From: Pratylenchus scribneri
Lineage: Eukaryota; Nematoda; Chromadorea; Rhabditida; Pratylenchidae
DNA length: 64,000 nucleotides
Direction: 5' to 3'
Assembly: GCA_030063045.1 (NCBI GenBank)
Contig: JAQSEB010000058.1
Span: 868,001 to 932,000, forward strand
The notes under the pieces: model-generated
Told to the model about the DNA's origin: nothing
The model's input: only the letters and a program-made list of their open reading frames with translations
The model's database searches: none
Position numbers and translations under genes: made by a program
Part shown: positions 35,908 to 46,421 of the stretch, piece after piece
Numbering within the stretch: position 1 is the stretch's first letter
Layout: every line of letters starts with the position of its first letter

Positions 35908-36750
35908 ATAGGTGGAATTAGTTAGGGCAAAACACAAATAGGTGGAATTAGTGCAAAAACACAAAACAGGCGGAATTAGTGCAAAAACACAAAACAGGCG
36001 GAATTAGTGCAAAAACACAAAACAGGCGGAATTAGTGCAAAAAAACAAAACAGGCGGAATTAGTGCAAAAAAACAGGCGGAATTAGTGCAAAAACACAAA
36101 ACAGGCGGAATTAGTGCAAAAACACAAAATAGGAGGAATTAGTGCAAAAACACAAAATAGGCGGAATTAGTGCAAAAACACAAAACAGGCGGAATTAGTG
36201 CAAAAATACAAAATAGGCGGAATTAGTGCAAAAACACAAAACAGGCGGAATTAGTGCAAAAACACAAACAGGCGGAATTAGTTGGGGCAAAATACAAACA
36301 GGCGGAATTAGTTGGGGCAAAATACAAACAGGCGGAATTAGTGCAAAAACACAAAACAGGCGGAATTAGTTGGGGCAAAATACAAACAGGCGGAATTAGT
36401 TGGGGCAAAATACAAACAGGCGGAATTAGTGCAAAAACACAAACAGGCGGAAATAGTGCAAAAACACAAACAGGCGGAAATATTTGGGGCAAAACACAAA
36501 CAGGCTGAATTAGTTGGGGCAAAATACAAAAAGGCGGAATTATTTGGGGCAAAATACAAAGGCGGAATTAGTTGGGGCAAAATACAAAAAGGCGGAAATA
36601 GTGCAAAAACACAAACAGGCCGAATTAGTTTGGGCAAAACATAAACAGGCGGAAATGGTGCAAAAACAAACAGGAGGAAATAGTGCAAAAACACAAACAG
36701 GTGGAATTATTTGGGGCAAAACACAAACAGGCGGAATTATATATTAGGCA
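35908..36750. repeat. Minisatellite array 3, AGGCGGAATTAGTGCAAAAACACAAA type
   Basis: Two interleaved unit types, AGGCGGAATTAGTGCAAAAA followed by CACAAAA(C) and AGGCGGAATTAGTTGGGGCA followed by AAATACAAAC, about 30 copies together. The left half is all GTGC-type, and the right half mixes both. The AGGCGGAATTA core is shared with array 1. Lies between the zinc-finger stop and weakly coding DNA. Confidence 0.93.
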
Positions 36751-36917
36751 AAACATAGATTAAACACAAAAAGACAGGGGAATTATTCTAATGAGTAGGT
36801 GGAATTAATGTAAACTTAAAAAATCTTGAAGCGACCTTCGAATTTTTTGACATTTTTAACCGGTATTCCAACAAAAAAATTAACAAAATTATAACAATAA
36901 ATTGGGAAAATGGTCTT

Positions 36918-38205
36918 TTAATTTGTTTCTAAATCAATTTCATCATCGGCAATCATGTTCTTCTCAATTTGGCTGTTCAATTCGCGAATTGAAATGCAAT
37001 GATATTTTCGAAGGTGTCGTCCAAATTCATATTTGTTGCCAAAATTTCGCTTGCAATGTTCACAATCATATGGGCGATCGCCTAAAAAATTAATTTGAAT
37101 TTTATGAATAAATAAAAATTGTTTTACATTATTTCCTCTACATCCATTATTAGAATAAATTTATTAAAAATATATTAAATAAAATAAATTTCCATATATT
37201 AATAAAAAAAGGTGCTCTGCTCACCAGTATGCGAATTGCGATGATCGGCCAATTTGGCTGGGGCCGTGAATGCCTGTTCGCAACCGGGCCAATCGCATTT
37301 ATGCACTTTTGGCTTCTTCTTCTTTCCGCTTGACTCTTTTGATGAATTTTCGCCGCCTCCTTTCGTTGTTCCTCCGTGCACCTATTTTATTAATTAATAT
37401 TATTTTAAATTTATTTAAATAATTTTTAATTTAATTATTTATTCATCAATTTATTTAGAAAATTCCAAACTTAATTAAATTTATTATTTTTTATGGGAAT
37501 TCACCGCATTCAAATGTTTGCGCATTTGACCCCTCCCATTGAACATTTTTCCACATTCCGGACACCCAAATTGCTTTAAATCCTGGGCAACCGTGGTGGC
37601 ATCCATCAATTGGACATCAGAGGCCATTTTTGGGGTCAAATTGGTGGATGAATGCTTTTCGCGAATGTGTCGAGCCAGGCGATTGTAGGCAAATCGCATT
37701 GTGCAACCAGGAAAAGTGCAAGGAACGGCTGGAAAAAATGGAAAAATTTAATTATAATTTTTTTTGGTTAATATTTGAGAGGGAAAATTTAAAAATTATT
37801 ATTATATATTAATTCTAAAGCTAGGGATAAAGTTGTTTGGGGCGAGAGCTGGGCCTAGGATCTCACCCCGAACCTGTCTCCCAGTGGCCCAGAGAAGGGG
37901 ATAGAGAGATTAAAGGGAAACTTGACTTTAAATTATTATTTATTTAAGGCTGGTTTATAACTGTGGATTGGGGCAATATTTGACTGATAGGATAGCAGAG
38001 GTAATTGTTGACACTATTTATTGGCATCGAAAATATAAATAATTGACAATAGATAAATTATCAGTAATCACAAAGTCAATAATTTATTAAAATTTAACCC
38101 ACAATTTGGCCCATGCGATTGCATTTCATGCCGCCGAACTTGTGAGGTCAATTTGTTGGTATAATCGCACATGGAACATTTCTTTAAACATTTAAATCCG
38201 CCCAT
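36918..38205 (-). CDS. C2H2 zinc-finger protein with five fingers
   Basis: Four exons: 38205-38103, 37728-37505, 37381-37225 and 37081-36918; 215 aa, phases consistent. Five C2H2 units can be read directly: CSMCDYTNKLTSQVRRHEMQ (first, with its second His after SH), CTFPGCTMRFAYNRLARHIR, CPECGKMFNGRGQMRKHLNA (its last His supplied by the next exon), CDWPGCEQAFTAPAKLADHR and CEHCKRNFGNKYEFGRHLRK. Two have the C-x4-C spacing of TFIIIA/GLI-type fingers. A Lys-rich segment GKKKKPKVHKC precedes finger 4 and may be nuclear-targeting. A nuclear nucleic-acid-binding role is likely from the family; no target can be predicted. The ATG is only 217 bp from the stop of the upstream co-oriented receptor gene, suggesting a shared operon. 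Confidence 0.88.
37839..37869. other. GC-rich hairpin in zinc-finger intron 1
   Basis: GGGGCGAGA (37839-37847) and TCTCACCCC (37861-37869) pair with one mismatch around a 13-nt loop. A second pair, CTGGGCC and GGCCCAG, nests nearby (37849-37855 and 37885-37891). The stretch stands out in G/C from very AT-rich intron DNA. No RNA family recognised. Confidence 0.5.
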
Positions 38206-38421
38206 ATTTCACAGCTAAATACATAAAATATTTATGAATTTTTATATGGAAAAATCAATAAAAATATGAATGAAAAATTAAATCAATTCCAATAAAATCT
38301 GATATAAATTTTATAAAAATTTATCGATTAAATAATAAAAAAATAAATATTTAAAAGATATGTTGGGTGTAAAAATGTTGGAAAAAACAAAAATGAGTTC
38401 ATTTACCAAAAATTTGTTTAA

Positions 38422-41400
38422 TTAATTATTTGTTGAAGATGTTGATGAATCGCCGTCATAATCCTCCACCCGCCCAATTAATGTATATTTCTGTTGTTTT
38501 CCATCATTCCTTCCATTCGAATTCATTTCATTTTCATTCTCCTCTTCATCTTCATCCGGCTGAAGCAGTCCAAATTGTTCGGCCAAATTTGTTTGTTCAG
38601 CCAGCGTTGGAATTCCTCCATCCTGTTTATTCCGCAATGTGCTGCTATTGTTGCTCATTGTTGGTGCATTTTTGGCTTCATTTTCTAAACAATAATTAAT
38701 TAATTAATTTTAAAAATTTAATTTCCCATTTTTAAATTAATTATTTTATCTTAAATTAAAAAATATTTTAATTCCAATTCCTTCAAATTTAATTTATTGT
38801 TTTTCTTTCAAAATTTTATTTATAAATTTTTAAATTAATTTAAATTATTTCCCACCTTTCTTCTCTTGAGACACAAATCTTTCCGCCATCCAATTTGGAT
38901 TTTCCTCTGCGAATTTTTTGAATTCCTCAATCGCTGAATTCAATTTGCTCAAATCCGCTTGATGTTCAAAACAATTTCCATTTTCCATCCTTCCATTCGT
39001 TCGACTATTTCCATCCAAAATTCCATGCAATTTGGCAATCAATGGGCCAATTTGCGGAGGAAGGCAAAGTGGGCCACCGCCTCCAAATTGAGTGGAGGCA
39101 AAAAATGTTGGAATGGAGGTGGGAGGCGAATATGTGAGTCGGGCAAAAATGAAGCGATTGAGGCCAGAATTTTTTGCTGTGGACATTTCTACTTGATTTA
39201 TGGCCATTGCCATTGAATTTGGAATATTTTGTGGGGTTTGGCCAATTTGAAGATCATTAATAGATTTTAAAACTCCTTCGCTTGATGCAATTTCGTTGAT
39301 TTTCTACAATTAAATATTTTAGTTTAATTTTTTTAAAATTATTTTTAATCTAATTAATTTTTAATTATCTTTTATTTTTATTTTTAATTTAATTTTCTAA
39401 TTTAATTTTTTAAATTTAATTTTTTAAGTTTAATTTTTAAATTTAATTTATAAATTTAATTTTTATTTTTTAAATTTAATTTTTTAAGTTTAATTTTTAA
39501 ATTTAATTTATAAATTTAATTTTTATTTTTTAAATTTAATTTTTTAAGTTTAATTTTTAAAATTTATTTTTTTAAATTTAATTTTTTATTTAATTTTTTT
39601 AATTTAATTTTTTTAATTTAATTTAATTTTTTAAAAATTATTTTTAATCTATTAATTTTTAATTATCTTTTATTTTTATTTTTAATTTAATTTTATCTCT
39701 TTTTTATTTTAATTTTTATTTTTATTAAATTTTTATAATAAAATTTTTTTATTTATTTTTATATAATTTAATTTTAATATGTAATTTTTACCGCGCTAAT
39801 GAATCCAATGGCCGTGTTGAAATAGTCTGGGAAATGTCTTCTCTGGGCCATCCTCTCCCCTTGCAAAACTTTTGATGAACATTCCGAGAAAATGACCAAA
39901 ACAAAATCACATTCTGCCAATTTTTCTACCAACCAAATGCTGGGTCGAAGTGCTGAAAAAATTAAAATTCATAATTGTTATTTTTTAATTAACATTTTTA
40001 AATTTTTTTAAAATTGATAAGAATTTTGTGTTTTTGTTTTGATAGAAATGAAAAGTGGTAAAAAAATGTATAGAAAATTCTCCCAAAAATATAACCTGGA
40101 TTTTCCACAAATTCAATTTGATCAACAATGCACCGGGCATTGGCCGCTTCCTCCAATGTTTGGCACAGGGCCATCACCGCATTGGAATGTGCCTGGCAAT
40201 CGTCGGTGTAAATGACCAAAACATTAGGTCGATTTATTAATTCCATGCTCCTCGGGCGTTGTCGAGCAATAACTTTAAATCAATTTTTATTTAATTTTTA
40301 AATTATTTTAAACCTCTAGGCTTCCAATATCGGACATAATAGAAGGTGGCAAGCAAAAAGACAAGAATTCCAATGAGCGCAACTCAAAATTGAATATTTG
40401 GCTTAACGGATTAGTGTGTTCGGAATTAATTTTTAGGTCGCGGGTTCGAACCCGCCCGAGGGAGGTTATTTTTTTCCCGGCTTAGTAAAGACATTTATCC
40501 ATTTTTAGACATTTTTTAGAGTAAATCTCTAGACTAATTAGATATTTTGTGCCTAAAATTGACGAAAATTTTGGCCATAAATATCTATTAAAATATCATG
40601 TAAAAATGAAATGACACAAATTTAAGCCACATTTAAAGTTTAAAAAACCAACCAAAAACAAAAATTGCCGTATATTTCCCAACTCGCATCAAAGCCAATG
40701 TTCGCCGCCATTCCATTGAGTGTTTTGGCTGGGAGACCGTGAAATTAAGCATTGTGAATGGACAAAGTTTGCATCCATCAACAATTTGGGCGGCACAATT
40801 CTTCAATTGACAATTTGAATCATCCAAAAATGCATAAATCCTAAAATTTACTAATTTTTATTTATAAGAAAAATATTTATGTTTTACGTGTATTCGCCGG
40901 CATCAATATCCGTCCATTTCCATTGATAATGTTGTTGCTTTCGGTTGATTAATTGTTTTGGGAAAATTCTCTCACTCAAAACCAATTGCATTTTTGAATC
41001 ATTCTGCCCATCATTTAGTGAATAAATTGTAATATTTATGTGCCGATTTGATTGAATCCATTCCGCTGGATTTAATTGGATTTGAATTTCCTTAAAAATT
41101 AATTATTTAAAATTAATAAAAATAATTTCAAACTTCTCCCGATGAATTTTCCAATGCAATCAATGGAGACCATTTTTGTACCAATTGTTCATTTGCATTT
41201 CCATTGGCGGAATTTCCTCTATAAAATTGATCAATTTTTGGGTCCAATTGGCGTTCCATTGGAATTGTTAGATAAAATGTTTTCCTAAAAAAACAAATTA
41301 ATTAATTTATAATAAAATTAATTAATTAAAAATTTATTAAATTAAAAATAAATCAAATTATTAAAAAATAATTTTAAAAAATTTAGGAAAAAACCTGCAA

Positions 41401-42470
41401 ATTTTCTGATTTTGTTGAACAATTAAAAATTCCATCGAATATTGAGATTGACCAAATAAATGAAAACAACTGTAGGAAAATTGATAGGCAAATTCCCTCT
41501 AAAAATGTTCTCAATTAAATTTGAATAAATTAAAATTAATACTTTTTCCCCGTGCCCGAATTCCAGCCTTCTGCACGGCCAAATCATCCGACCCCATTTT
41601 TGGTGTTGAATTTGATGATTGTGGCATAAATAATCGTGCGGATTTGGCGCATACAAACATCGGAATTGGAAAAATAATTCATCAATTAAATTCGCTCTTC
41701 CGGATATTGTAATGTTCAATTGAACATAGGGAAGGCTGAAAATGAATTTTGGATTTAATTTAATAAATGTTAATTATTTCTTGCTGGGTCATTCCTCAGT
41801 TTTTGACGATTTCTCTCCCAAAGATTTTGGAAAAATTCAGCAAAAATTAACCAAATTATATTATTTTTCTGTGTTTATTTTATAGCCTAAAATGATGACT
41901 TTCAAAAATGTGAAATTTGTTGAATAATTATGATTAAAAACTTGAAAATTTTTCCAATGATTTTGTATTTTTCTAAATTTAATATTTATTAATGACTAAT
42001 ATTCATTTGGATAGTTAATTTTTAAGGCTATTAAATGAACTTTGTTTAATTGGTTTATAAACTGATGAGCTATAGCCCTTCAAATTTTTTGAGTTCGAGG
42101 TGCCCAAAAAGTGAGCCACCACCGCCCACCCACATAGCTATTTTATTATTGTTAATTTAATTTACATATTTGTGCCAACTGGAAAGATGGAATGCGGAAT
42201 TAAATCAATTTCGAGTAGTTCATCGGTGCAAGCCTCCACCACATTTTTTTCATTTTTGAACAATAATTTTTGTTGAAGAATTTCATCGCATTGTTTTGTG
42301 TCCTCCAACAATGAATATGTTGAATTATTATTGCCGTTTGATTGAAGCCAAATTGATTGATTTGATGAAATAAGTTGGAATTGTTGTTGGCAATCAGGGC
42401 CCGGAGCAGCATAAATCAAAAGGTGAATGGCAATTTGTTGAATGAAAATAATTTTTGCAATTTGAAACAT
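38422..42470 (-). CDS. IL-17-receptor-like protein with SEFIR domain (ILCR type)
   Basis: Eleven exons: 42470-42166, 41735-41543, 41498-41395, 41284-41134, 41090-40888, 40840-40653, 40382-40314, 40272-40096, 39952-39792, 39303-38856 and 38684-38422; 753 aa, every phase agrees. It is a type I membrane protein. A signal peptide (IIFIQQIAIHLLIY) is followed by a Cys-containing ectodomain with many N-glycosylation sites. A transmembrane helix at about 376-398 (ALIGILVFLLATFYYV) leads to a basic stop-transfer and a SEFIR domain from about 420 (NVLVIYTDDCQAHSNAVMAL; then CDFVLVIFSECSSK). The SEFIR box binds Act1-like adaptors in IL-17 signalling. C. elegans has ILCR-1 and ILCR-2; I cannot tell which one this is closer to. 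The C-terminal tail is acidic and Ser/Asn-rich. The intron after exon 9 is an AT-rich tandem repeat. The assignment to SEFIR rests on motif and topology. Confidence 0.85.
39304..39791. repeat. AT-rich intronic repeat with exact 60-bp duplication
   Basis: Intron 9 of the receptor gene is nearly pure A/T. Positions 39421-39480 and 39481-39540 are identical, and a third copy begins at 39541. The flanks are degenerate TTTAATTTTT runs. Confidence 0.9.
40392..40475 (+). ncRNA. tRNA-like / SINE-like Pol III unit (pseudo-tRNA)
   Basis: TGGCTTAACGG (40399-40409) fits the A-box consensus TRGYNNARNNG, and GGTTCGAACCC (40443-40453) fits the B box, 44 nt apart as in a tRNA gene. A run of seven T follows at 40469-40475. 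The acceptor stem does not pair and no clear anticodon arm forms, so it is a tRNA relic or the head of a SINE rather than a functional tRNA. It lies in receptor intron 6, antisense to the gene. Confidence 0.5.
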
Positions 42471-42972
42471 TCCGGTTGATGTTTTTCATTGGAATTTACT
42501 GAAAACCTTGTCGAAAATAATTTTTGTTTTTTCATTTTGACTTTCGCATCTTAATAAGGTTTTTTTACCAATTAAGGTCTAATAAATTAAATAGTTAAAA
42601 TGTCCAAATAAAATGGATATGAATAAAATAAAATTTAGTCAAAATAAATTATTCTTTTTAATAAATCTCTGATATAAATAAAAATGAAAATGGATCAAGG
42701 CAAGATCATAAATTAATGTGAGATTATGTTTATAAAATTTGAGGTGAGATCTGCTGGGTCTGGATTAGTCGAAACAATGAATGAAAGTCACAATTGTCAT
42801 CGGGGAAACTTTCCCGGGAAACGCAGGATTGGGCCAAAATTCACATCATTCATTCGTTCTATCTATGGGCGATCATTCCAGTCCGCAAGTTCCAGCAAGG
42901 ATTGTTTCACTTTGATCCTGAAACAAATTGGATTAATCTTTTGATTTAAAAATAGATTAATCGCCCATTCGC

Positions 42973-43666
42973 TTACTTCTTCTTCTCGGTGGCCACCACT
43001 TCTTGACGAGTTTCACGCAAAATTTCATCCATATTATCGGCAACCATCTCCGGGACTTTGACAACTAAATTTTCAAATGATTATTTTTTATTTATTCCAG
43101 AAGTTTATTTTAGATAGTTTACTCCAAATTTATTTTCCCAATATATTTTTTTATTAATAATTAATCCTAGTCCCCAAATTATTTGAGATTCCTCGCTGAT
43201 AAAAACCTTGTTGATCGATGAGTTCGTGCATCATCCGGCGCTTCTTGGCCAATGCATTCGCCAATTGTTGTTTCTCTTCGGTGATGGATTTAACTTCGGC
43301 AACCACCAATCCGAGTTTCTTTCGCTCTTCGTCAATCAATTTTTGGCACTCTATAAATTTCCGATTTGAATTAAAATGTTTTAATTTTAAATTAACTTTG
43401 ATTTTCCGATTGTTGCTTGGTCTTGGTCAGAGCTCTGAATTCTGCCTCCGTTTTGGCCACTTCCTCCCAAATAGCAATCACATCTTCCATTGGATTCTTC
43501 AATTTAATTTATTTTTATTAATTTATCCTTCCATTTTTACCTTCTTTTGCGCTTCTTCCATTTGCCGGAAAATTGAGAGAATAGCATGGTCATATTGTTG
43601 GTCATTATCGAAAAGTGCTGTGCAATCTTTATCAAATAATTTTATGCCAATTGGAGTTTTATTCAT
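42973..43666 (-). CDS. Small coiled-coil protein, unrecognised
   Basis: Four exons: 43666-43541, 43496-43397, 43350-43207 and 43064-42973; 153 aa, in phase throughout. It starts MNKTPIGIKLFDKDCTALFD and is then almost entirely helical and charged, with heptad-like stretches (EEVAKTEAEFRALTKTKQQ, ITEEKQQLANALAKKRRMMH). It ends VATEKKK. There is no signal peptide or membrane segment. I do not recognise the family; a structural or kinetochore-type helical protein is only a guess. The terminal AAG AAG TAA overlaps a perfect GTAAGC donor. Splicing there to 42917-42863 (TTTCAG acceptor, in phase) would replace the last Lys and stop with KIKVKQSLLELADWNDRP. The stop lies 502 bp before the receptor ATG (392 bp with the alternative end), same strand. 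Confidence 0.75.
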
Positions 43667-46421
43667 TTGTTATTATTTTAATCCTAAAAATTTGGAATTT
43701 TATTTTTGAATTTTTTTGTTCAATTGCAATTAAACAATTTCGATTTTAATGGTCGGGACTCGGGAGTCATTAAAATGATAAGAAAATTTTAATTTTTTTA
43801 TTGTTTTTTCCTCAATCCCCGGCCGACGCTTGCTCGTCGCTCGCTCCGCTTCGCTATCGCTTCGCTTTCGCCTGCTTCTTAAATAAATCTTGCCACGAAA
43901 AATTTCATACATGTAATGATAATCGTAAAAATATACGGTAATGTAAATTTTTCTTTTTTATTTATACAGACCATTAGCATAAGTGGTATACTTATTTTTC
44001 CCATTCTCATGTTGATAATAAGCACAAGGGCACTGATTGGAAAATTATTTTTTTTTTAAATTTTTTTATTTATCAAGGATTGTTGGGAAAATGGGAATTG
44101 GAGAATATTTAAGAATAACCCTTTGCGATCTTTCATTCAATTTTTCTTTCACCCAATTTTTAATTTAATTTTATTTATTTATTTCGATTAATATTATTTT
44201 ATATGCATTATAGATTGTATTATTCTATTTGTGTTAATTCCTAGGAATTGCCCAATAGATTTTAACTTTGTTTACAAAATTCGATCCCCAACATTGTCAA
44301 AGAAATGTAAATTAAATGGTTGCTGTTGAAAATCTTTGGATAGAAATGAAAAAGATGGTAATTTTGGCAATTCCAAAACTTTACAAAAAGAAAGAGGTCC
44401 ATCCCCATTTCCCTCCGACCAAAATGGCTCGCGCGCCAGCATCGCCGATTGCACATTTACAATTTGCATTCCCCTAAAACTATTAATTTGTGCCAATTTC
44501 AAATCCGTTACCAACAATGCGCAAGACGACAAAGGCAAACACACATAACGGAGATGTAATGAATTGACGGGATGAAGGCAAAATTGGTGATGTTTTTGTG
44601 GCGAAGGGGAAGCTGCAATCATCCAACCATCCATCCCTCCTTTTGGCAGCCACTTTTCGTCGCAACTTTCTCAGCCAAAACTTGCATTGGTCAAATTGTT
44701 GGTTGGTTGCCTCCCGCACATCCCTTCCCTCAATCTGCTCACAAAATCCAAGTCCACCAACTTTGCCATTAAGGCTAATAAAAAAAATTGTCCTCCTCTT
44801 TCCATCAACCACTTTTTGCGTATCCTCACTCCTAATAATTCCGCCTCACTTTTTTCCAAATGATCTCCCAAAAATTGTTTGCTGTCCCACCAATCAAGCA
44901 GCCAATCAAGCAGCCAAGCTACCATTTAGTAGCCTAATGGAAAAATGCACCGCCATCCATCCCCGTTCGTCCATCAAAAAATGCATATTTAATGTTTACT
45001 TTGTTTGCCGCCCCCTGCGGCGATAATGTGTGCCCGATGGATGGATGCATTCCATTCCACCGGTGCTTTATCCGCTTTCAAGGCAATAAAATCGTTTTCA
45101 ATTTCTACAAAACTATGCCCGCAAATTCCCACAAATTCCATCCTCATAAAAGTCCATCCTTTAATTATTCCAAAAACTTTCCATTTTTTTGCTGAACAAC
45201 TTAAATGCGCAATTTCGCCTCATTTTTCGCCTATTTGGAAAGGAGGAAAAAAACCAATTCAAATGAAGTGTGTGTGCCCAACCCGTTGCGCCCTTCTCTC
45301 TTTTGATTTCATTCCTTTTAAAAATAGTTGCGCACACAATTTGACGCCCCAGATTCTTGCATCAAAGTGGGATGAGGGAAAGAGGAAGGAAAACGGTGCC
45401 TTCAAGAAGGGACAAAATGGAAGGTTTTTGGAGGGAATGGCGCAATGAGGGGATGAAGCCTATGAGTGAAGAGGAGGCACCTGGATGAGGGCTGATGAGG
45501 GGGGAAAGGTTGCAGCAAGAAGATGAAGTGAATGAAGATGATGATGATGACGAGAAAAGAAGGATTGAGGCGAGCCGCGCAGTTGGTCAATTGCCGAGGG
45601 GAAATCATTTGAATTTGGGTGGAAAGGACGGTCACTTTTTAGAATCTCCTCCACATTTTTCCCTTCAGTCAGTGCCGGACATTCTTTAACCGCAGCAGCC
45701 GCGCAACTTTTGGAAGGATTAGGCTAACAGGAAAGAGGAATGAGATAGTCGAATCTGTATGCCAATATTTGGCTTTGCTTTGCCATTTTTCACTTTAATT
45801 GGGCCATTTTCTCCATTGAAGTGTCAAAAATTAGTGCCAATGATTCTGACACAAATTCATGGCAGATGAGATTTATAGACAATTGTCCCTTTCTTGTTTT
45901 TTCATAATTAAGAGGAAATTATCTGAGCAAGAACAAAAGGGGATAAGTTTGGCTCTGATCCTAAACCTTTTTAAAAAACCCATAAAATTTTCCTCCCTTT
46001 TCCATCCTTTGCTTTTCTTCCCTATAAAAATTTGTCTATATTCTCCCCTCCGGCGACCCGCAATTTGCAATTCTCCGCCTCGGGGGAAGGGAGGATCATT
46101 GGTTGCCTTTTGACCCATCCCTCACAGCCATTCTTGCCATTGCCATCCCATCCAGCACTTCCGATTCATTCTTTCTCCTCACATCGATCTTCTTCCTTCT
46201 CATCTTCATCATATAGTTGCGCATGCCCAGACATGAATTTACTTTTCCCTCAATTTTTTGATCATTATTTTTATAATCCATCTAAAAAGTCCTCCATTAT
46301 TTTTTCATTATTGGCTCTTGGCTCATTTCACTTCATAAAATTCGTTGATTTAGCCTATTCAATTAATATCACTCGGGGCCAATTTTGTGCATTGGCAACA
46401 TTTCCACATCGCCGGCTGGCC
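43667..46421. other. Intergenic region, head-to-head
   Basis: Lies between the coiled-coil gene start (minus) and the PAN gene start (plus), so both promoters should be here. A short block at 43815-43875 repeats CTCGCTCCGCTTCGCT-type motifs. From about 44400 to 46150 the DNA is C/T-biased with overlapping open frames on both strands and no domain. No gene supported. Confidence 0.5.

Noticed and set aside
36223..36747. Repeat-protein frames over array 3 (for example KQAELVGAKY)
   Set aside because: Artefact of tandem repeats; no start context, and frame changes with unit type.
40392..40466. Functional tRNA gene
   Set aside because: A and B boxes are present but the acceptor stem does not pair and no anticodon stem forms; kept only as tRNA-like.
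43815..43875. Bacterial or vector contamination (CGCTCGCTCCGCTTCGCT block)
   Set aside because: Short CG-rich simple repeat within typical host AT-rich DNA; no bacterial gene nearby.
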